Assembly: GCA_963576725.1 (NCBI GenBank)
Contig: OY755236.1
Coordinates: 68,046,379-68,110,378, forward strand
Direction of reading: 5' to 3'
From: Azorinus chamasolen
Lineage: Eukaryota; Mollusca; Bivalvia; Cardiida; Solecurtidae
DNA: 64,000 nt
The notes under the pieces were generated by a model. The model was not told the origin of the DNA and made no database searches. It saw only the letters and a list, made by a program, of their open reading frames with translations. A program made the translations under genes and the position numbers. Positions 1 through 13,300 of the stretch are shown in pieces; position 1 is the stretch's first letter; each line of letters opens with the position of its first letter.

Positions 1-666
1 TTTGAAAAATGGTTGTAGGTACATAATTTGAAAAGAAAACATAATCTGATTGCTTCAGGAAAATATATTGGGACACTAACGCAAAATAAAAAGAAATAAA
101 AACATGTTCTTTCTTTTACCTCGCACCTGATAGAGGCATTTTGAAAACACGTAACTTAGACGAAAAAGTAATTTGAAAATAATTTCTTTTTTTAATTGCT
201 TTAGAATCGGGGCACCGTAACGCAAAAAAAACCCCAAAACATTTAAAACGTTAAAACTTCGAGTGGGCGTAACGTAATTTGGTTTTATTTCAAATTGCGT
301 GGACGTTGTGCATACCGTAGATTGTGTTCATTTAACGTGAAATGAAAACTAAAGTAAGACCATATATATACCATACCTGTGTAACACATTTGGTGAGAGC
401 TATACTGGAATAACCTTGTCCGTCCGTCCGTCGGTTTTCCTTTAAAACTATTAAACAATATTATAAGTCGTCCATGTATTTTCCTGACGAGGTTCTCTAA
501 TTTTCTAGTTTTACCCCGATTCTCAAAGCAATTTGAGAGCGTTTTTCAAACTACTTTTTTTAATTATGTGTCTACATAGCGGCTCTATCCGGTACAGTGT
601 TAAAGAAAGAATAAGTCGTTTTTTTAATTCATGATAGTTTTTGAAACACTAAGGGCTTAAATTGAT
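1..666. other. AT-rich intron or 5' flank, no gene seen
   Basis: No exon of the beta-helix gene or other coding signal could be recognised. A short TCCG tetranucleotide tract near 418-433 resembles the start of pearl-like elements. Confidence 0.4.
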
Positions 667-916
667 TTAACCCTTTCCCTCATACAAACGTGTTTTTACG
701 CATTTGCAAACAGAGTAGACCCAGATCAGACGGCTCCTAGAGGAGCCGTCTAATCAGGGTCTGTTCTGTTTGCTAATTGAATTTGATAAATCTATTTCTT
801 TAGTTTCTAAATTGGCTGCAATATTTTACTTTCCATAATTTATTACACCTGTTTTGTCCATGAATATTCAGTGGGTTTTGAATTATGGAATAAATATAGA
901 ACAGGGAAAGGGTTAA
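667..916. repeat. TTAA MITE family A, full 250-bp copy
   Basis: TTAACCCTTTCCCT on the left and AGGGAAAGGGTTAA on the right form inverted termini with a TTAA duplication, the pattern of piggyBac-type elements. Inside lies a hairpin of about 70 bp (GCAAACAGAGTAGACCCAGA with its inverse). No ORF. The copy at 22238-22487 has the same length. Confidence 0.8.
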
Positions 917-1218
917 ACTAACAATGCGGAATATTGAGGGTATTGATGACAACTTATGCCAATTTTACCGTAGCAGTTTACTCTATAAATGAGCCCAGCT
1001 GTATTGAAACCAAGCTTTGCGAGCCATGCAGAACCTGGTCGATCAGCTGTCGCTTTTTTAAAGGTAGCATCTGGTCAGATTGAACTCTTTGTTTCGCCAG
1101 TTAGATAGACATAATAGGTTCTGATGCGTGTCAAACTGTAAAGAACCTTGCGTCCTAAAGACGTTGCGTCCTAAGCATGTCGGCTGATCTGGTTGTGCAG
1201 TGTTTTACTCTGTTGAAG

Positions 1219-1319
1219 GTATTGGAGCTGGTCAGATATGTCGGTCAAGGTGTTAAACCTGGACGCCCAGACGCATACCGTGACACTCAACCGTAACCCG
1301 GTGTTTGGGATGAAAATTG
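1219..1319 (+). CDS. Beta-helix gene, first visible exon
   Basis: The exon enters in phase 2 and leaves in phase 1. It encodes YWSWSDMSVKVLNLDAQ followed by THTVTLNRNPVFGMKI, the block just before the helix in this family. An in-frame TGA directly upstream forces the start at 1219 after TTGAAG. The donor is GTAAAT. No earlier exon could be recognised between 1 and 1218. Confidence 0.75.
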
Positions 1320-4300
1320 GTAAATGGCAACTACATGTATATCACAATGACATTTACAAACGGTAGTTTGGGTCCAGATGATACAATGTGTTTCTAGGCA
1401 ACATGTTTGGCATTCAGACACGGTTTTAAAAAACGATATGTTACAAACATGTGTGTAATTAGATACTAAACTCGTCCTGTCTTCACTAAACCCTATATTG
1501 TTCTAGACGATTCTAAAGAGTGATCACAACATAGGGTTTGGGGGAGACATAAACGTCATTGTTGAAAATGTTTTAATTACGCATCTTATTTTGACCTCTG
1601 TTTATAGCAGACGACAATTTCGCAGGTGAATGTTAATAGTTTTGCACCAAACCCTCGATACAAATTACTTCGAGATAACAGAGGTTCGGGCATCCGTTTT
1701 CTAATCTGAACAATTTTTCAAGTTCACAGCTTAATGCAGGTCTAAAGCAAAACTGAAAGCTCTTGTAGGGGTTTTCATCATTACTTTCGACCTGCATTCA
1801 GCTGTCACATGTTTTTCTAGATATGCGTATTGATACATTTTTTAGAATCATTCTGTGTTGTAAGTTTTGGAAGGACCGAACTTTTAAATGAGTTATCCCG
1901 AATTTCGAGTTTTCCGAGTTTGAGATATCGAGTTACAACTGTACAACTCGAACTACAGGCAACTAATCTGGGTCTACTCTGTTTGCCAGTGCGTAAATTG
2001 CGGCTCCGTCGAGTATAGTGTTAAGAGTTGTGTAAAAATGGTAAGAATGTGTGGTGCATGTTCACCTATGACATTTGGACTCACCCGGTCATAAGTATAG
2101 AAATAAGACACCCAGTGCCGCTTTCCTCGAACTAATACTTATGAAGGATTCTTTCTTTACACGATAAACAAATAATATGGATACTTCTTACATGCTTTTA
2201 TCCTATTTCAATGTCTTCGTGTTTCTATAAAGAAAAGCTACGTAATATGAAATGTACCCGAGGAGCTATAATAACAATGCAAAACAGTGTAGATCCTGAT
2301 CAGTTGTCCTGATAGTAGTGTGATGGGTAGTTTGTGTCTACATTTTCGAACACCCCGGTGGAAACTTTATTTGATCTTTACCCAGGACACTGGACCGGTC
2401 GTAATCGGCAAAAGGGCTGGGGTGAACAGGGCGGTTACTTTAGGTTCCTCAATGTTCTCGCCGAACTGGATCAGCCGGTGAGTAGTGTACTGATCTAACA
2501 CACAAACACGTATACACGCAAGCACGCACACACGCGCCGCACGCCCACATGGACACATATTGGTAGCACTTTTCCATATTGGATGGTGTAGGATACTAAT
2601 TACAATGATGTGAATTCTGTGATTCAAATTATACTCTATTAAGTCATAAAGAGAAATCGTCATATTCAAGAAGATTGTTGTTTCATTAGTAAATATCGGT
2701 TTTCCAGAATTCAATAAGTAGAAATTATTATTCAGAGTTTTATCTTATATTTCAGCAAAACTGCAATTATTGATGTGGCTTATTTTGATTCTTGTGGTTT
2801 TTGTTCTCAAGTTCTGTTAGACATATGTCTTGTTTCTGTCTATTTAGATTCAGTTAAATCTATAGTGGTGTTCTAGACAACTATGAGTTTCTCACCAGTT
2901 TGTCCCGCCCTTGAATATTTTGCATAGATATAAAATACACTGCTTTCATTCCATGTTGTAATCGTAATTCGTAATTTATAACATGCTTAGGTGTAGTATG
3001 AGAAAGTTTGCAACATCAAACGATGATGTTCACCATTGCCATCTGTTTTAATTCTGAAATACATCTTTCTTTCGTTGCCATCTAAAAATAGTGTCTGGGT
3101 AACAAACAGTTTGGATCTGTTTGAGACGCCGAGTTACTCGCCGAGTTACTCGGGGTCTCATCTGGATCCAAACTATTTGCTAATGTAATCACACAGTCGC
3201 CAATAGATTGTTGAATATTAGTCTAATATATCATAACATATGTCTCATCCTACACAGGCGCGGTAATCCCATACAAATGTGCATATTGATAACCTATACA
3301 GACATGCGCCATGCTAACACCATGTTTCATCTACGATACCTTTTCCGGAATGAAACATTTATGTGTGAATGGTAGCTTCATGTATACAAGTATACTTCCT
3401 TTAAAAAGAAGCCAAAAGGTCTGTAATTGTTTCTTACAGTTGCTATACACAGGTGCCGTTTGACAAGGGTCTACCTTCAGGCAGAATAACAGAAAAATCC
3501 CCAATAGAATTATACAAATAAGAGAAAAGAAAGAAAGAGAAGAAAAAGAATCTAACATTTTGGCTATTGGTGGATTCGAAACCACGCTGAATCATACAAA
3601 AGAGCATTTAAAACTCAACGGTCTTCGGGCTAACCTACTTCACCACAGCGTCTTTAGAAGACGTTTAACTCTGTTAATGTATCAGTTTTATTAACTTAAT
3701 CCACCGTTGGGGAAACGAGTTTTAATAAGAATCTAGTCAGGAAGCAAATATTGACGGATAAATAGTAGATGTTTTCTTTTCATTCGATTGATAATTTGAT
3801 TAAGAAGCTCTTAAAGGGGCGAGAATTTCATAGACCTAAATATATAGTCTGTTCAGCTCCATTGAGTCATTAGTAGGCCTTTCTAAAAAATAGAAACTGA
3901 GACGACCGTGACACGAATTTTGTTCAGAGAGCGTCATGTCTATTAGAATTAACATATCGACATTATCGATTCGAATGATATTGTTTTTCAAATTCAACCA
4001 CGTGTTCGCCTCTTGTTTTATAATCTGAATATCGAAACTATTTTCCTTCGCGGTAGCTGATTGGCGAAATCTCACCTGGACGGCACGCGTAATCCACAGC
4101 ACGAAACGTTTTACTTTACGAATATACGAGGTATTACAATATAGTTTGATGCATATTGCAGATGATTTAGATAGACCAGCATTATTAGTATGAGCACATT
4201 TGTATTTCTGAGAAAAACGTTTTTTGCACGTGTATGTATAAATACTTTAATCTTCAAACTCCTTATTGGTGTGTGAAAGTTATGACCGTGTATCTTTATA

Positions 4301-7300
4301 CAGTAAAACCTCTCTATAAGGGCCACTAAATTGTGTTAATTAGTTGGTATTTAGGGCAGGTGGCTGCTTAGAGCAAGGTGAAAGTAAAACAGAATGCTCC
4401 TATAGAAGCGTTCTGTTTTACTTTCACCTTGCTTTCAGCAGCCACCTGCCTTTAACACAAAATACTTGATGTAATTTAGTGGCTGTTATAGAGAGGTGTT
4501 ACCGTATAACCTAAACTCACGCACGCGTAACGTAGACATCCAATTCCAACACTGTGGATCAGACGGCTCCTACATAAAGCGTGAAAGGGCGTTTACATGA
4601 GGGACAGTATTAAACATGGAATGTATTCACATCTTCAGGGTGAGTATTACCTGGACAGAACCTCAGGTAACCTGTATGCGTGGATGCCCAGTAGAGACGG
4701 AAGTGTTAAACCTACCGACGTGGTCTATCTGTCGCTAATCACCGACTGCATCAAGTAAGCTGTATCCTACACTTGTGTGGTAATCCCATATACACTGGTA
4801 CAATAATAGCCTACACAGGCGCGGTAGTTCCGTACACATTGGCACAATGATAGCCCGACAGAGGCGCGGTAATCACGTTCACAAATGCACAATGATACTC
4901 TATACAGGCATGATAATCCGATACACAATGGCACTATCCTATCATACATGGGCGATAATCCTATTTACAATGGCAAAATAAAAAAAAACTACACACATTC
5001 GCAATACTAACAACATACATTGTACACGAAATAGCTTACGGTCTCTATTATCAAAAAAGTTGTTTTGATCACCGCGTTAAAGTTGCACTCTGCCCAAATT
5101 TCTCCGATTTTGAGTAACAAAAACATCTATCGGAATCTACGTGATTTGAAACTAACTTGGTGATTAAGCACATTGTAATGAAGGAGTTGTTTGTATCGAT
5201 AAAGAGAGTTTTTCTTACCTCGGAAAACAACGAAAACATGTCCGCCACTCTGTCGAAATTACGAAATCTGTCGTAAAAAAAGTAATGTGCACCAGACATA
5301 CCCGATGTACAATTAGGTAAAGTACTACACAACAGGCGTTCTCTTTTCTCATTTTCACTCTCTCGACTGATTCACGTCAACCATTATAGTGAAATCCCAA
5401 CTAATACTCTTAGTGTTGTTCCGAAATCGAAGACTCACAGAATGTGTCCGTTGATTTCCGTGTAATCGATGAGGTTTTCCTTCTCATAAAAGTTGGTGGT
5501 TTTCGAAGAATTTGGCAGTATTCAGATACCGTAAATATTTAACTGAAATTCCTGAAAATATATTTTTAAACTGTTGGAAAATGGACTCAAAGCATTTATT
5601 TTAATGATATCAATATGTTTAGAACGCTTGGTGTTGATTAAGAAAAATGGGCAGAATTGTAATTTAAATATAGAATGTTATGGCAAAGGATATTTATTAC
5701 AATACATATTTTTGAATATTCTAACTATTTGTTCCATTGCGGACCGTGTACAAATGTTTTAAATGCATCGTTTATCGACTAACTGTCAGTGTCTCCTGAT
5801 GTTTCCATTTGTCCTTTAGCATATCATTTAATCAAAACTTGATTATGTTGCTAACAGTAATAAAGCTCTCGTCAACCTCTTCCTTAGAATTGAAAAAGGG
5901 ACTAAAAACGTTGTTCTACGAGACTTCGTTCTAGAGGGATGTCGGGGCAAGGGAGTTACAGCCAGTCAAGTTGACAATGTACAGATACTTGATATGGAAA
6001 TAAGAAACACAGGTGAGATCACTTCTTATTTCAAATCTTTCAGCTAAATATTAAGTCATAAGCGATAATAAAGTCATATATTTGCCCGCAAAGGTGATGT
6101 CATCTTCTACACCTAATCCATTCCCTCAAATAGTATTTTATGTCCAACCGCTTTGAATAAATCTACTGAAAAAGGAGCATTTGCAAGGGAAAAACGGAAA
6201 ATTTAGAATTGTGTTACTTAGAAATTATTGTGATAAATAGAGCATTTGTTCCCATGAATTAATCAAATGCTCTATCTATCGCAATAGTTTCAAAAAGCGA
6301 CTTAAACAGAGGCACCAAAGCCGTCAGTATGTTTGAGGAAATGGGTTAAGCAGCATATACTCGAATGTGTGCTTGACACGATCCTTTTCATTTGAAGGAG
6401 ATTTTCTGGAACAATTCGATACGCCGACGTGGCCTTTGGAATGTAAAGCAATAGCCCGATGAGAGTGATATTCCATGTTTCCTCTGATTTGTTTCTATAT
6501 TGTTGCCGCCTATGCCCCTTTTAGGACAAATTATGCACAAAAGAGCAAGCGTTATCAGTTCATTTTCTATATCTTTTAAAATGATAAATTCGCACATAGG
6601 GATTTACAAGTTAGCATATTTCGAAATTACATCATTAAATCGGGATTTGCAGTATTACATTTGAGAGTATTTAAAGGTAGCTGCAAGGAGAGTTACCTAA
6701 AATATCGATATTTCGAAAGCAATCCTGGAATTGTTTCAGTAAATGACGCTCGAGGAAAGCAAAGATCTTTGGAGTTTCGCTCAGAACTGCTTAGAATGCA
6801 TTTTATGTGAGAAATAGTGTTAATCCTCACAAGCATTAGACGACGAGAAACTTTGGTTTACCGTCAGAATCCAAAGCTTCTAAATCCTTTTAATGCAGGG
6901 CACGCATGTACTAGTATTTGCAAACAGAGAACACCCATATCAGAGAGCTCCCAGGGAAGACATCTGGTCAGAGTCTGCACTGTTTGTCATTGAAATTCCT
7001 CTAGTAATTCTAAGCCTTTCATACTGAGTGGACTATATACATGTAGTTATACACTGGTGGGCTATTCCATTCTGAAAAATCAGCGTTGAAATGGTTAAAC
7101 TGGTTTATTCGTAGAGAAATAGGCGAAAATCCACACTGAAACACCGAATAAACTATACGTAACACCATCTCCATTTAAATGAGAAAATGGGCCTTATTAC
7201 ATGGCAGACAGTGTATACCTAGATCAGATGTCAATATAATGATAAGGTATATACATTTATGGAAAGAGAAAAAATACATTTTACACATTCTTATAGGTGA

Positions 7301-10300
7301 CAAACGGTGCAAAACCCGACCAGCTGCCGAGCACTGGTCCAGATCTATGAGGTACAGGGTTTTCACTACAATGTGACCCTTTGCCCAAGAGAATGGCTCA
7401 TACAATACACCACTTTTTATACGATCACAAAAAAGGTATAACATTGAGATAAGTGGTAGCTTAATGCAGGACGCAAGCTTTCTGCTCTACTTCCGTCCAA
7501 TGCTAAACAGTTACCTCATTTTAAAGATAATGTTCGTGTATTGGGTGGTTGGTTTAGATGGATTATACTGTATTTTGCTATAATATGATGATTAAACCGC
7601 ACTATCATACTGATATATAAATCTGGTCATATTTCTACCTTTAACCAACTACCTAGTTAACATGATATTTTAGACGCACCTTCTTTGAATAAATCTACTG
7701 AAAAGAAGCAATTATTAATTTCTAAAAGTTTCCTTTTTTATAGTAAATTTTACGATAAGAGCGTAAATTTGGAAACTTTTAGAATTGTGTAGTTTTAAAC
7801 CATTGTGGTAAATAGAGCGTTTGCTCTGTAGTTCAAACAGCGAGGGAATGGGTTAATTATTGTGATTTCATTTCATTTAAAGGCGGCTATAACGTTGGCT
7901 TGACCGGTGACAGATGTCTAGTGGCTCGCTCTTTGCTGCATGATGGTGATGGCGGTATCCAAATAAGCGGTATATATGGTTGTCTTGTTGATAAATGTGC
8001 AAATATTTACGGTTTGATTGTGTATTTTATCGAATGCTAGTAAAAGTACAAAAATGAGTCATGCAGGAAACACCACATACAGAACAAACACTCGCCCGAA
8101 CAGCAACACAAGGAAACACCAAATGTACATAACTAGAAAAAACAACAAGAGACACACAAAGACAAAACAAACACTGACCGTTCCATGGCGGTACTTCCAT
8201 CTTCCTCCTATTGTATGTTTGTTTTGTCTTTGTGCGTCTCTTGTTGTTTTTTCTACCTATGTACATTTGCTGTTTCCTTGTGTTGCTGTTTGGGCGAGTG
8301 TTTGTTCTGTATGTGGTGTTTCCTGCATAACTCATTTTTGTACTTTTATACAATAGGAGGAAGATGGAAGTACCGCCTTGGAACGGTCAGTGACAAAAGT
8401 CACTGGGGGTTAAACCGGTTTATGGGCGCCCAACCTCACTCTTATTCCACCCCACCCTAAAAGACAAACAGTGTAAATAAACGTATCCCCTCTCAGACTA
8501 ATCTACAACAACCGCGACGGCAAATACAACATTTTTTGGTAAAGTGCATGTATAACGAAAAAAACATTTAATTGAACATACTGTATCCACCTATCGCTAG
8601 TGTACTCAATGATTGAGCTGAAAACAGAGTAACTGTAGAAAAGTAATAAAGGGTACGAAAAAATGAAATAGTACTGATATCCGACGTTCTCCTTCCATTT
8701 CTGGATTTAAGAGGTCGCCTTCATAGAGTACTAAACCTTTCTTGTCGGCGTACATGCAAAGAGGCCAGCGTGATTGCCAACTGTAAAAGGGTTCACAACC
8801 AAACATGCAGTATGTTGTAGTACTACAGGATCATATCCCTTTTTAATGAATTTTTAACACATTTGATGAACAAAGTGAGAAAATGGGTATGTCCAATAAT
8901 TTTACGAAGTGTGTAAATCACATCACCATAAAATTCAGGATGTGAAATACCGTGTCGCAGAAGCACCTTAAGATTACATTGGTACTTGACAATAAGCGAG
9001 AGATTTCGATAGTAAAATTTAGAGAAAGTTTTTCTTAGTTTATGGTATCTATATCCTTTCTTAAGCAGCTTTTCTGTTAAAATGAGATTTTCGACTGTTA
9101 AAATCGTCAATAGATGAACAAGCTCTAGCAAAACGAATAAGTTGATATATATAAACCCCGTAAGATGGAGCACGGGGAACATCCCCGTCAAGATGAGGAA
9201 CATTTACAATATTAAAATCAAAATCATCTCTTTTGTCATATATTTTAGAAGAAATCATTCCATTATTAATTTTAAGGTCTAGATCAAGAAACGCTGCATA
9301 ACTGTCGGACGTGTTAGCTTTATCCAATTTGAGTTCTTTAGGATAAATTGTAGGAATCAGAGCATCAAAGAAAGGGTTATCTAAGTTAAAAATATCATCC
9401 AAATATCGGCAAGTTTCATTGAAGGCTTTTATAACATCTTCTTGTGATTGAGGATTCAAACTTAACATGAAATCTCTCTCATAGCAGTACAAAAACAAAT
9501 CTGCGACAAGTGGTGCACAATTCGTACCCATAGGAATACCAATTACCTGACGGTATATAGCATTCCCATAACGTACAAATATGTTATCCAAAAGAAAGGT
9601 AAGTGCTTCGCAAACTTCTGAGCAAGTCCAATTGGTGTAATATTTCATTTGCTCTTCAGTAAAGAAAGCTTTTTCAGCATTACATGCCAAGAATGATGTT
9701 TATCCCGTGCAAATACTTTCTGGATTAAGTTAGTAAGCTTATCCTTAATTAAAGTATGAGGAAGAGTTGTGTACAGAGTAGAAAAATCGTACATGCTTAC
9801 AGTGGATGCAAGATACCTTTTGTTCTTAAGTTTGTTTAAGACTTCTAAAGAGTTCTTAATAGACCAGAAGAGATTTATTCCAGAATTTTCATAAGTCTTA
9901 TCGCAGTAGAAATTTACATGTTCCTTTATCTTCGTTAAACAAGAAGTCAAAAGTATAGACAATTTAGTAGTTGTACATGAACTAGAATTTGCAATGAAAC
10001 GCGCTTTATATGGTGTTTATGTAGTTTTGGTAACCAATACATTGTAGGAAGTTTATGTTGTGTAATTTTAATATCGGTTCCAAATTGTTCACACTTTTTG
10101 ACATGGTCTGAAATGATGGTCTTTTGCTCAGTGGTAACTGAAATGTATGACTTGGTATTAATAATTTACTGCTTCAAGACATCGATATAATGTAATCGTC
10201 AAATAATAATCACATTATTCGATGCCTTATCAGCAGGAACAAAAACGTATTTTGAATGGAAATGCTGTAAACCCTTTTTAAGATGTCTAAAAGAAGTTCT

Positions 10301-13300
10301 AGGTTTAGGTGGAAGAAGGTGTTTATTAGAGCTGTAAAAGGAAATGTGTTTATCAATTATATCAAAATTTAGTTTTTTCCAACAAGAAAGAGCATTAGAC
10401 TCAACATGTTCTCTTCGACACCATTTAATACTAAAATTTTGTAAAAGTTGGTATTCGTGATTATGTCAAATGTTTGCCTACATTTAGACTGCATTATGAC
10501 AAGGTGTCGTGAAAAAGACTGCGATGAGCATCAGTGAAGCCAGTCTGTTTCATCAAAGACCTATGGTAACCATAGGTCTTTGGTTTCATGAAGACTTGTC
10601 TTTGGCGATCTAACCGATTTAAACCGCCCACTTAATCCAAATAAGGGATAGTGTTTGCAAAGCTATGTCACTGTATACATCACTACGTCACGGTTGGTAG
10701 TGCTGTCCACATGCTAAGTCAATGGTTTTAAGCTTCCAGAAACGATAGTCAGCCAATCAAATTTTCTTCACGAGGGTTTCATTTTGGCGGCAATAATCCA
10801 GTCTTCACGAAAGAGGAAAAAACTGAATAAGGTACCGCCACAGATTTTTCAAAAACTGCGGTTTAATTATAGAAGAATGTGTGGATTAGGTCTCGAGCAC
10901 TGTGACACTAAGTTGGATGGGTTGGGTGTTAAGAAAATGCGACATTGAATAGGTAATGCAGTGCCAAAACGACGATGATTGTAAAGGATATCCAAAAGCA
11001 CTGGTACTCTATACAACCATATTACACCTTTCACATTTTTAAAAAGGGTTAAATATTGTGTTGGAATTGTCGTATGTATACTGATTGTGGTATCCTGTGA
11101 AGCGGCGTAATTATGTGTCTTGTCTTTCATATACTGATCCATTTAATATAACTTTTTATCACATAATCTACCTCGTGGGAGTGCCGTAACAGAGTACCGT
11201 ATTTCGTAAAATTGCATTAGTTCAATTTTTATGCAAATTAGCAAGTTAGCCAATCGTAGCGCTCATTTAAAAAGCGTTAGCCAATCATAGCACTCCATGC
11301 GGGTCGGCCGTTGTATTACTACTCTGTTTGTAAAGCAATGACAGAAACAGCCGTCAGCTAGTCTGTTTTATTTTCTATGGTATTTTAAGGATTATGTGAT
11401 AAAAAGAATTTAACATTCGTGTTCATTATACATTGTTTTTATGAAACTCGTTTACTATAATGAAAATGACACTCGCTAAAGCTCGTGTCGGATTATTATA
11501 GTAAACTCGTTTCATAAAAACAATGTGTAATGCACACTCATGTAAGATCCTCTATGTCTTGACTTTTAGTAAATGCTTTAATCTGTTCATGTATCTTGGT
11601 ATATATATCATCTTATATATGCGTTGTTCCTCGTGTCATTTGAATGTTTGTATCTAAGTACAGTAAACAGTTTATTCTGTCTTAAGGGACCATCACAAAG
11701 AGGTCTTATTATCGGTCTTTAATCAGGTGGTAGCTTAATGTAAAACCAGAGGTAGAAAAGAACATTCCTATTGGAGCTTTTTGCTTTACTTTCGTCCTGC
11801 ATTAAGCAACCACTTGCTTTTAAGACTCATGTATTTAATAAATGAATCGTCGTTTAATATGGGTTTCTGTTGTATAACTGCAATTTTGTTTTAGGTGGCG
11901 ATCGGAAGACTCTTACAGCGGCAGGAAACATAGTCGAGGACAATGAAATATATGACTACTCACGAGAGGGCGCTGTTGGTTACCATGCTGTTAAGCTTTA
12001 TGGTGTTGGCAACATCATCAGGTACAATCACGTACACGGTGGACAGTACACGGGTATAAACTATTATGTAAGTTGCGTAAGACACTTCCAACGACTTATT
12101 TCTTCTGTTTGCTTCTGCTTTTCTGTATGTATGGAATGCGGTTGTTTTGTTTGAGAGATTAAAACTGAATTGTTTTGCATTGATCCATGTATGCTTTGTG
12201 TGATCATATGGGACACACACAATCGCTGCAGTCAGAGAGAGAGAGGCGTCCTCTGGTCAGGGTCTTTACTATTTGCTTTACAAAATATAATTATTATTAT
12301 ACCTCAATTTCAATTACAATGTTAATTAAGAGATAATAAATTCATACCAGTGTTTTATCGTGCAATCCAACACGCTAGTCGTTGAGATGCTTACAATTAA
12401 ATCACTCGGCCTATCGGTCTCGTGATTTAATTACTACGCATCTCAACTCCTACCAGTGTTCGAGTGCACGATAAAACACTGGTGTAAATTTATTATTTCG
12501 ATTCTAACACTTCAATTTAACTATAATTTGCACCGCCACAACAGCACTACTTTTCTTGACGTACGGATTTTCGAAGCCATATTACGCCACGTTATGCCGT
12601 TACAGCGCTTGTGGTGTTTTATGGAGAATTCAAACATAGATACGTCCCCTTCTTTGTTAGAATTTCCCATAGGCCATCGTGATATAGAAATACTGTCAGG
12701 TCCAGCGGGAAAATATTTACTGTCGGAAAAATACTGTCTCCCGCTACCATAGGCACGGAACATCTAGATCAGCGAGCGCTTATCAAATTGTGTGCGTGAC
12801 GTACTGACGCTTGCAATTTGATAAACAAACGTCATTATGCCAATAGATTTGTTTTGTTTATATATTTGAGAATTGTCGCGTTATGCGACTATTTCGGAGG
12901 AGGCTCTGTCAAGATTGGACAGTGAAAAGGGCTCCCCAGTACTTATAACGTATAATGAGTAGAAATGTGAAGCTGTTCCGCGATTTTTGTTTCAAACTGT
13001 TTATTGTTGTCATTGAATAAATAATTTTGCTGACGAAATTGATTGTACTTTTCAGTATAATAAAATAAGTATCACAACCTATGGAGAGCGAAAACACGTA
13101 GTGTCCACCCTCGGTATGGTCATGTCCACCTCGGCTAACGCCTCGGTAGACATAACCAACCTCGGGTTGACAGTACGTGCTGTCTCTCTCCATAGGATGT
13201 GATATTTATATACTGTCCAATTCCACGTCATTTGATAATTCTGCAGGATAATGTCACGTGTGTTTAGTTTGACTCCAGTTTGATTTCCATAGATGGAGCT

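Noticed and set aside
2331..2385. Longer form of exon 2 starting at 2331
   Set aside because: The frame is open, but its AG has a purine-rich lead, whereas TTTATTTGATCTTTACCCAG gives a strong acceptor at 2385 in the right phase.
8018..8356. Overlapping similar ORFs on both strands (112 and 108 aa)
   Set aside because: Both come from the inverted repeat. Composition is low-complexity and no domain or start context supports a protein.
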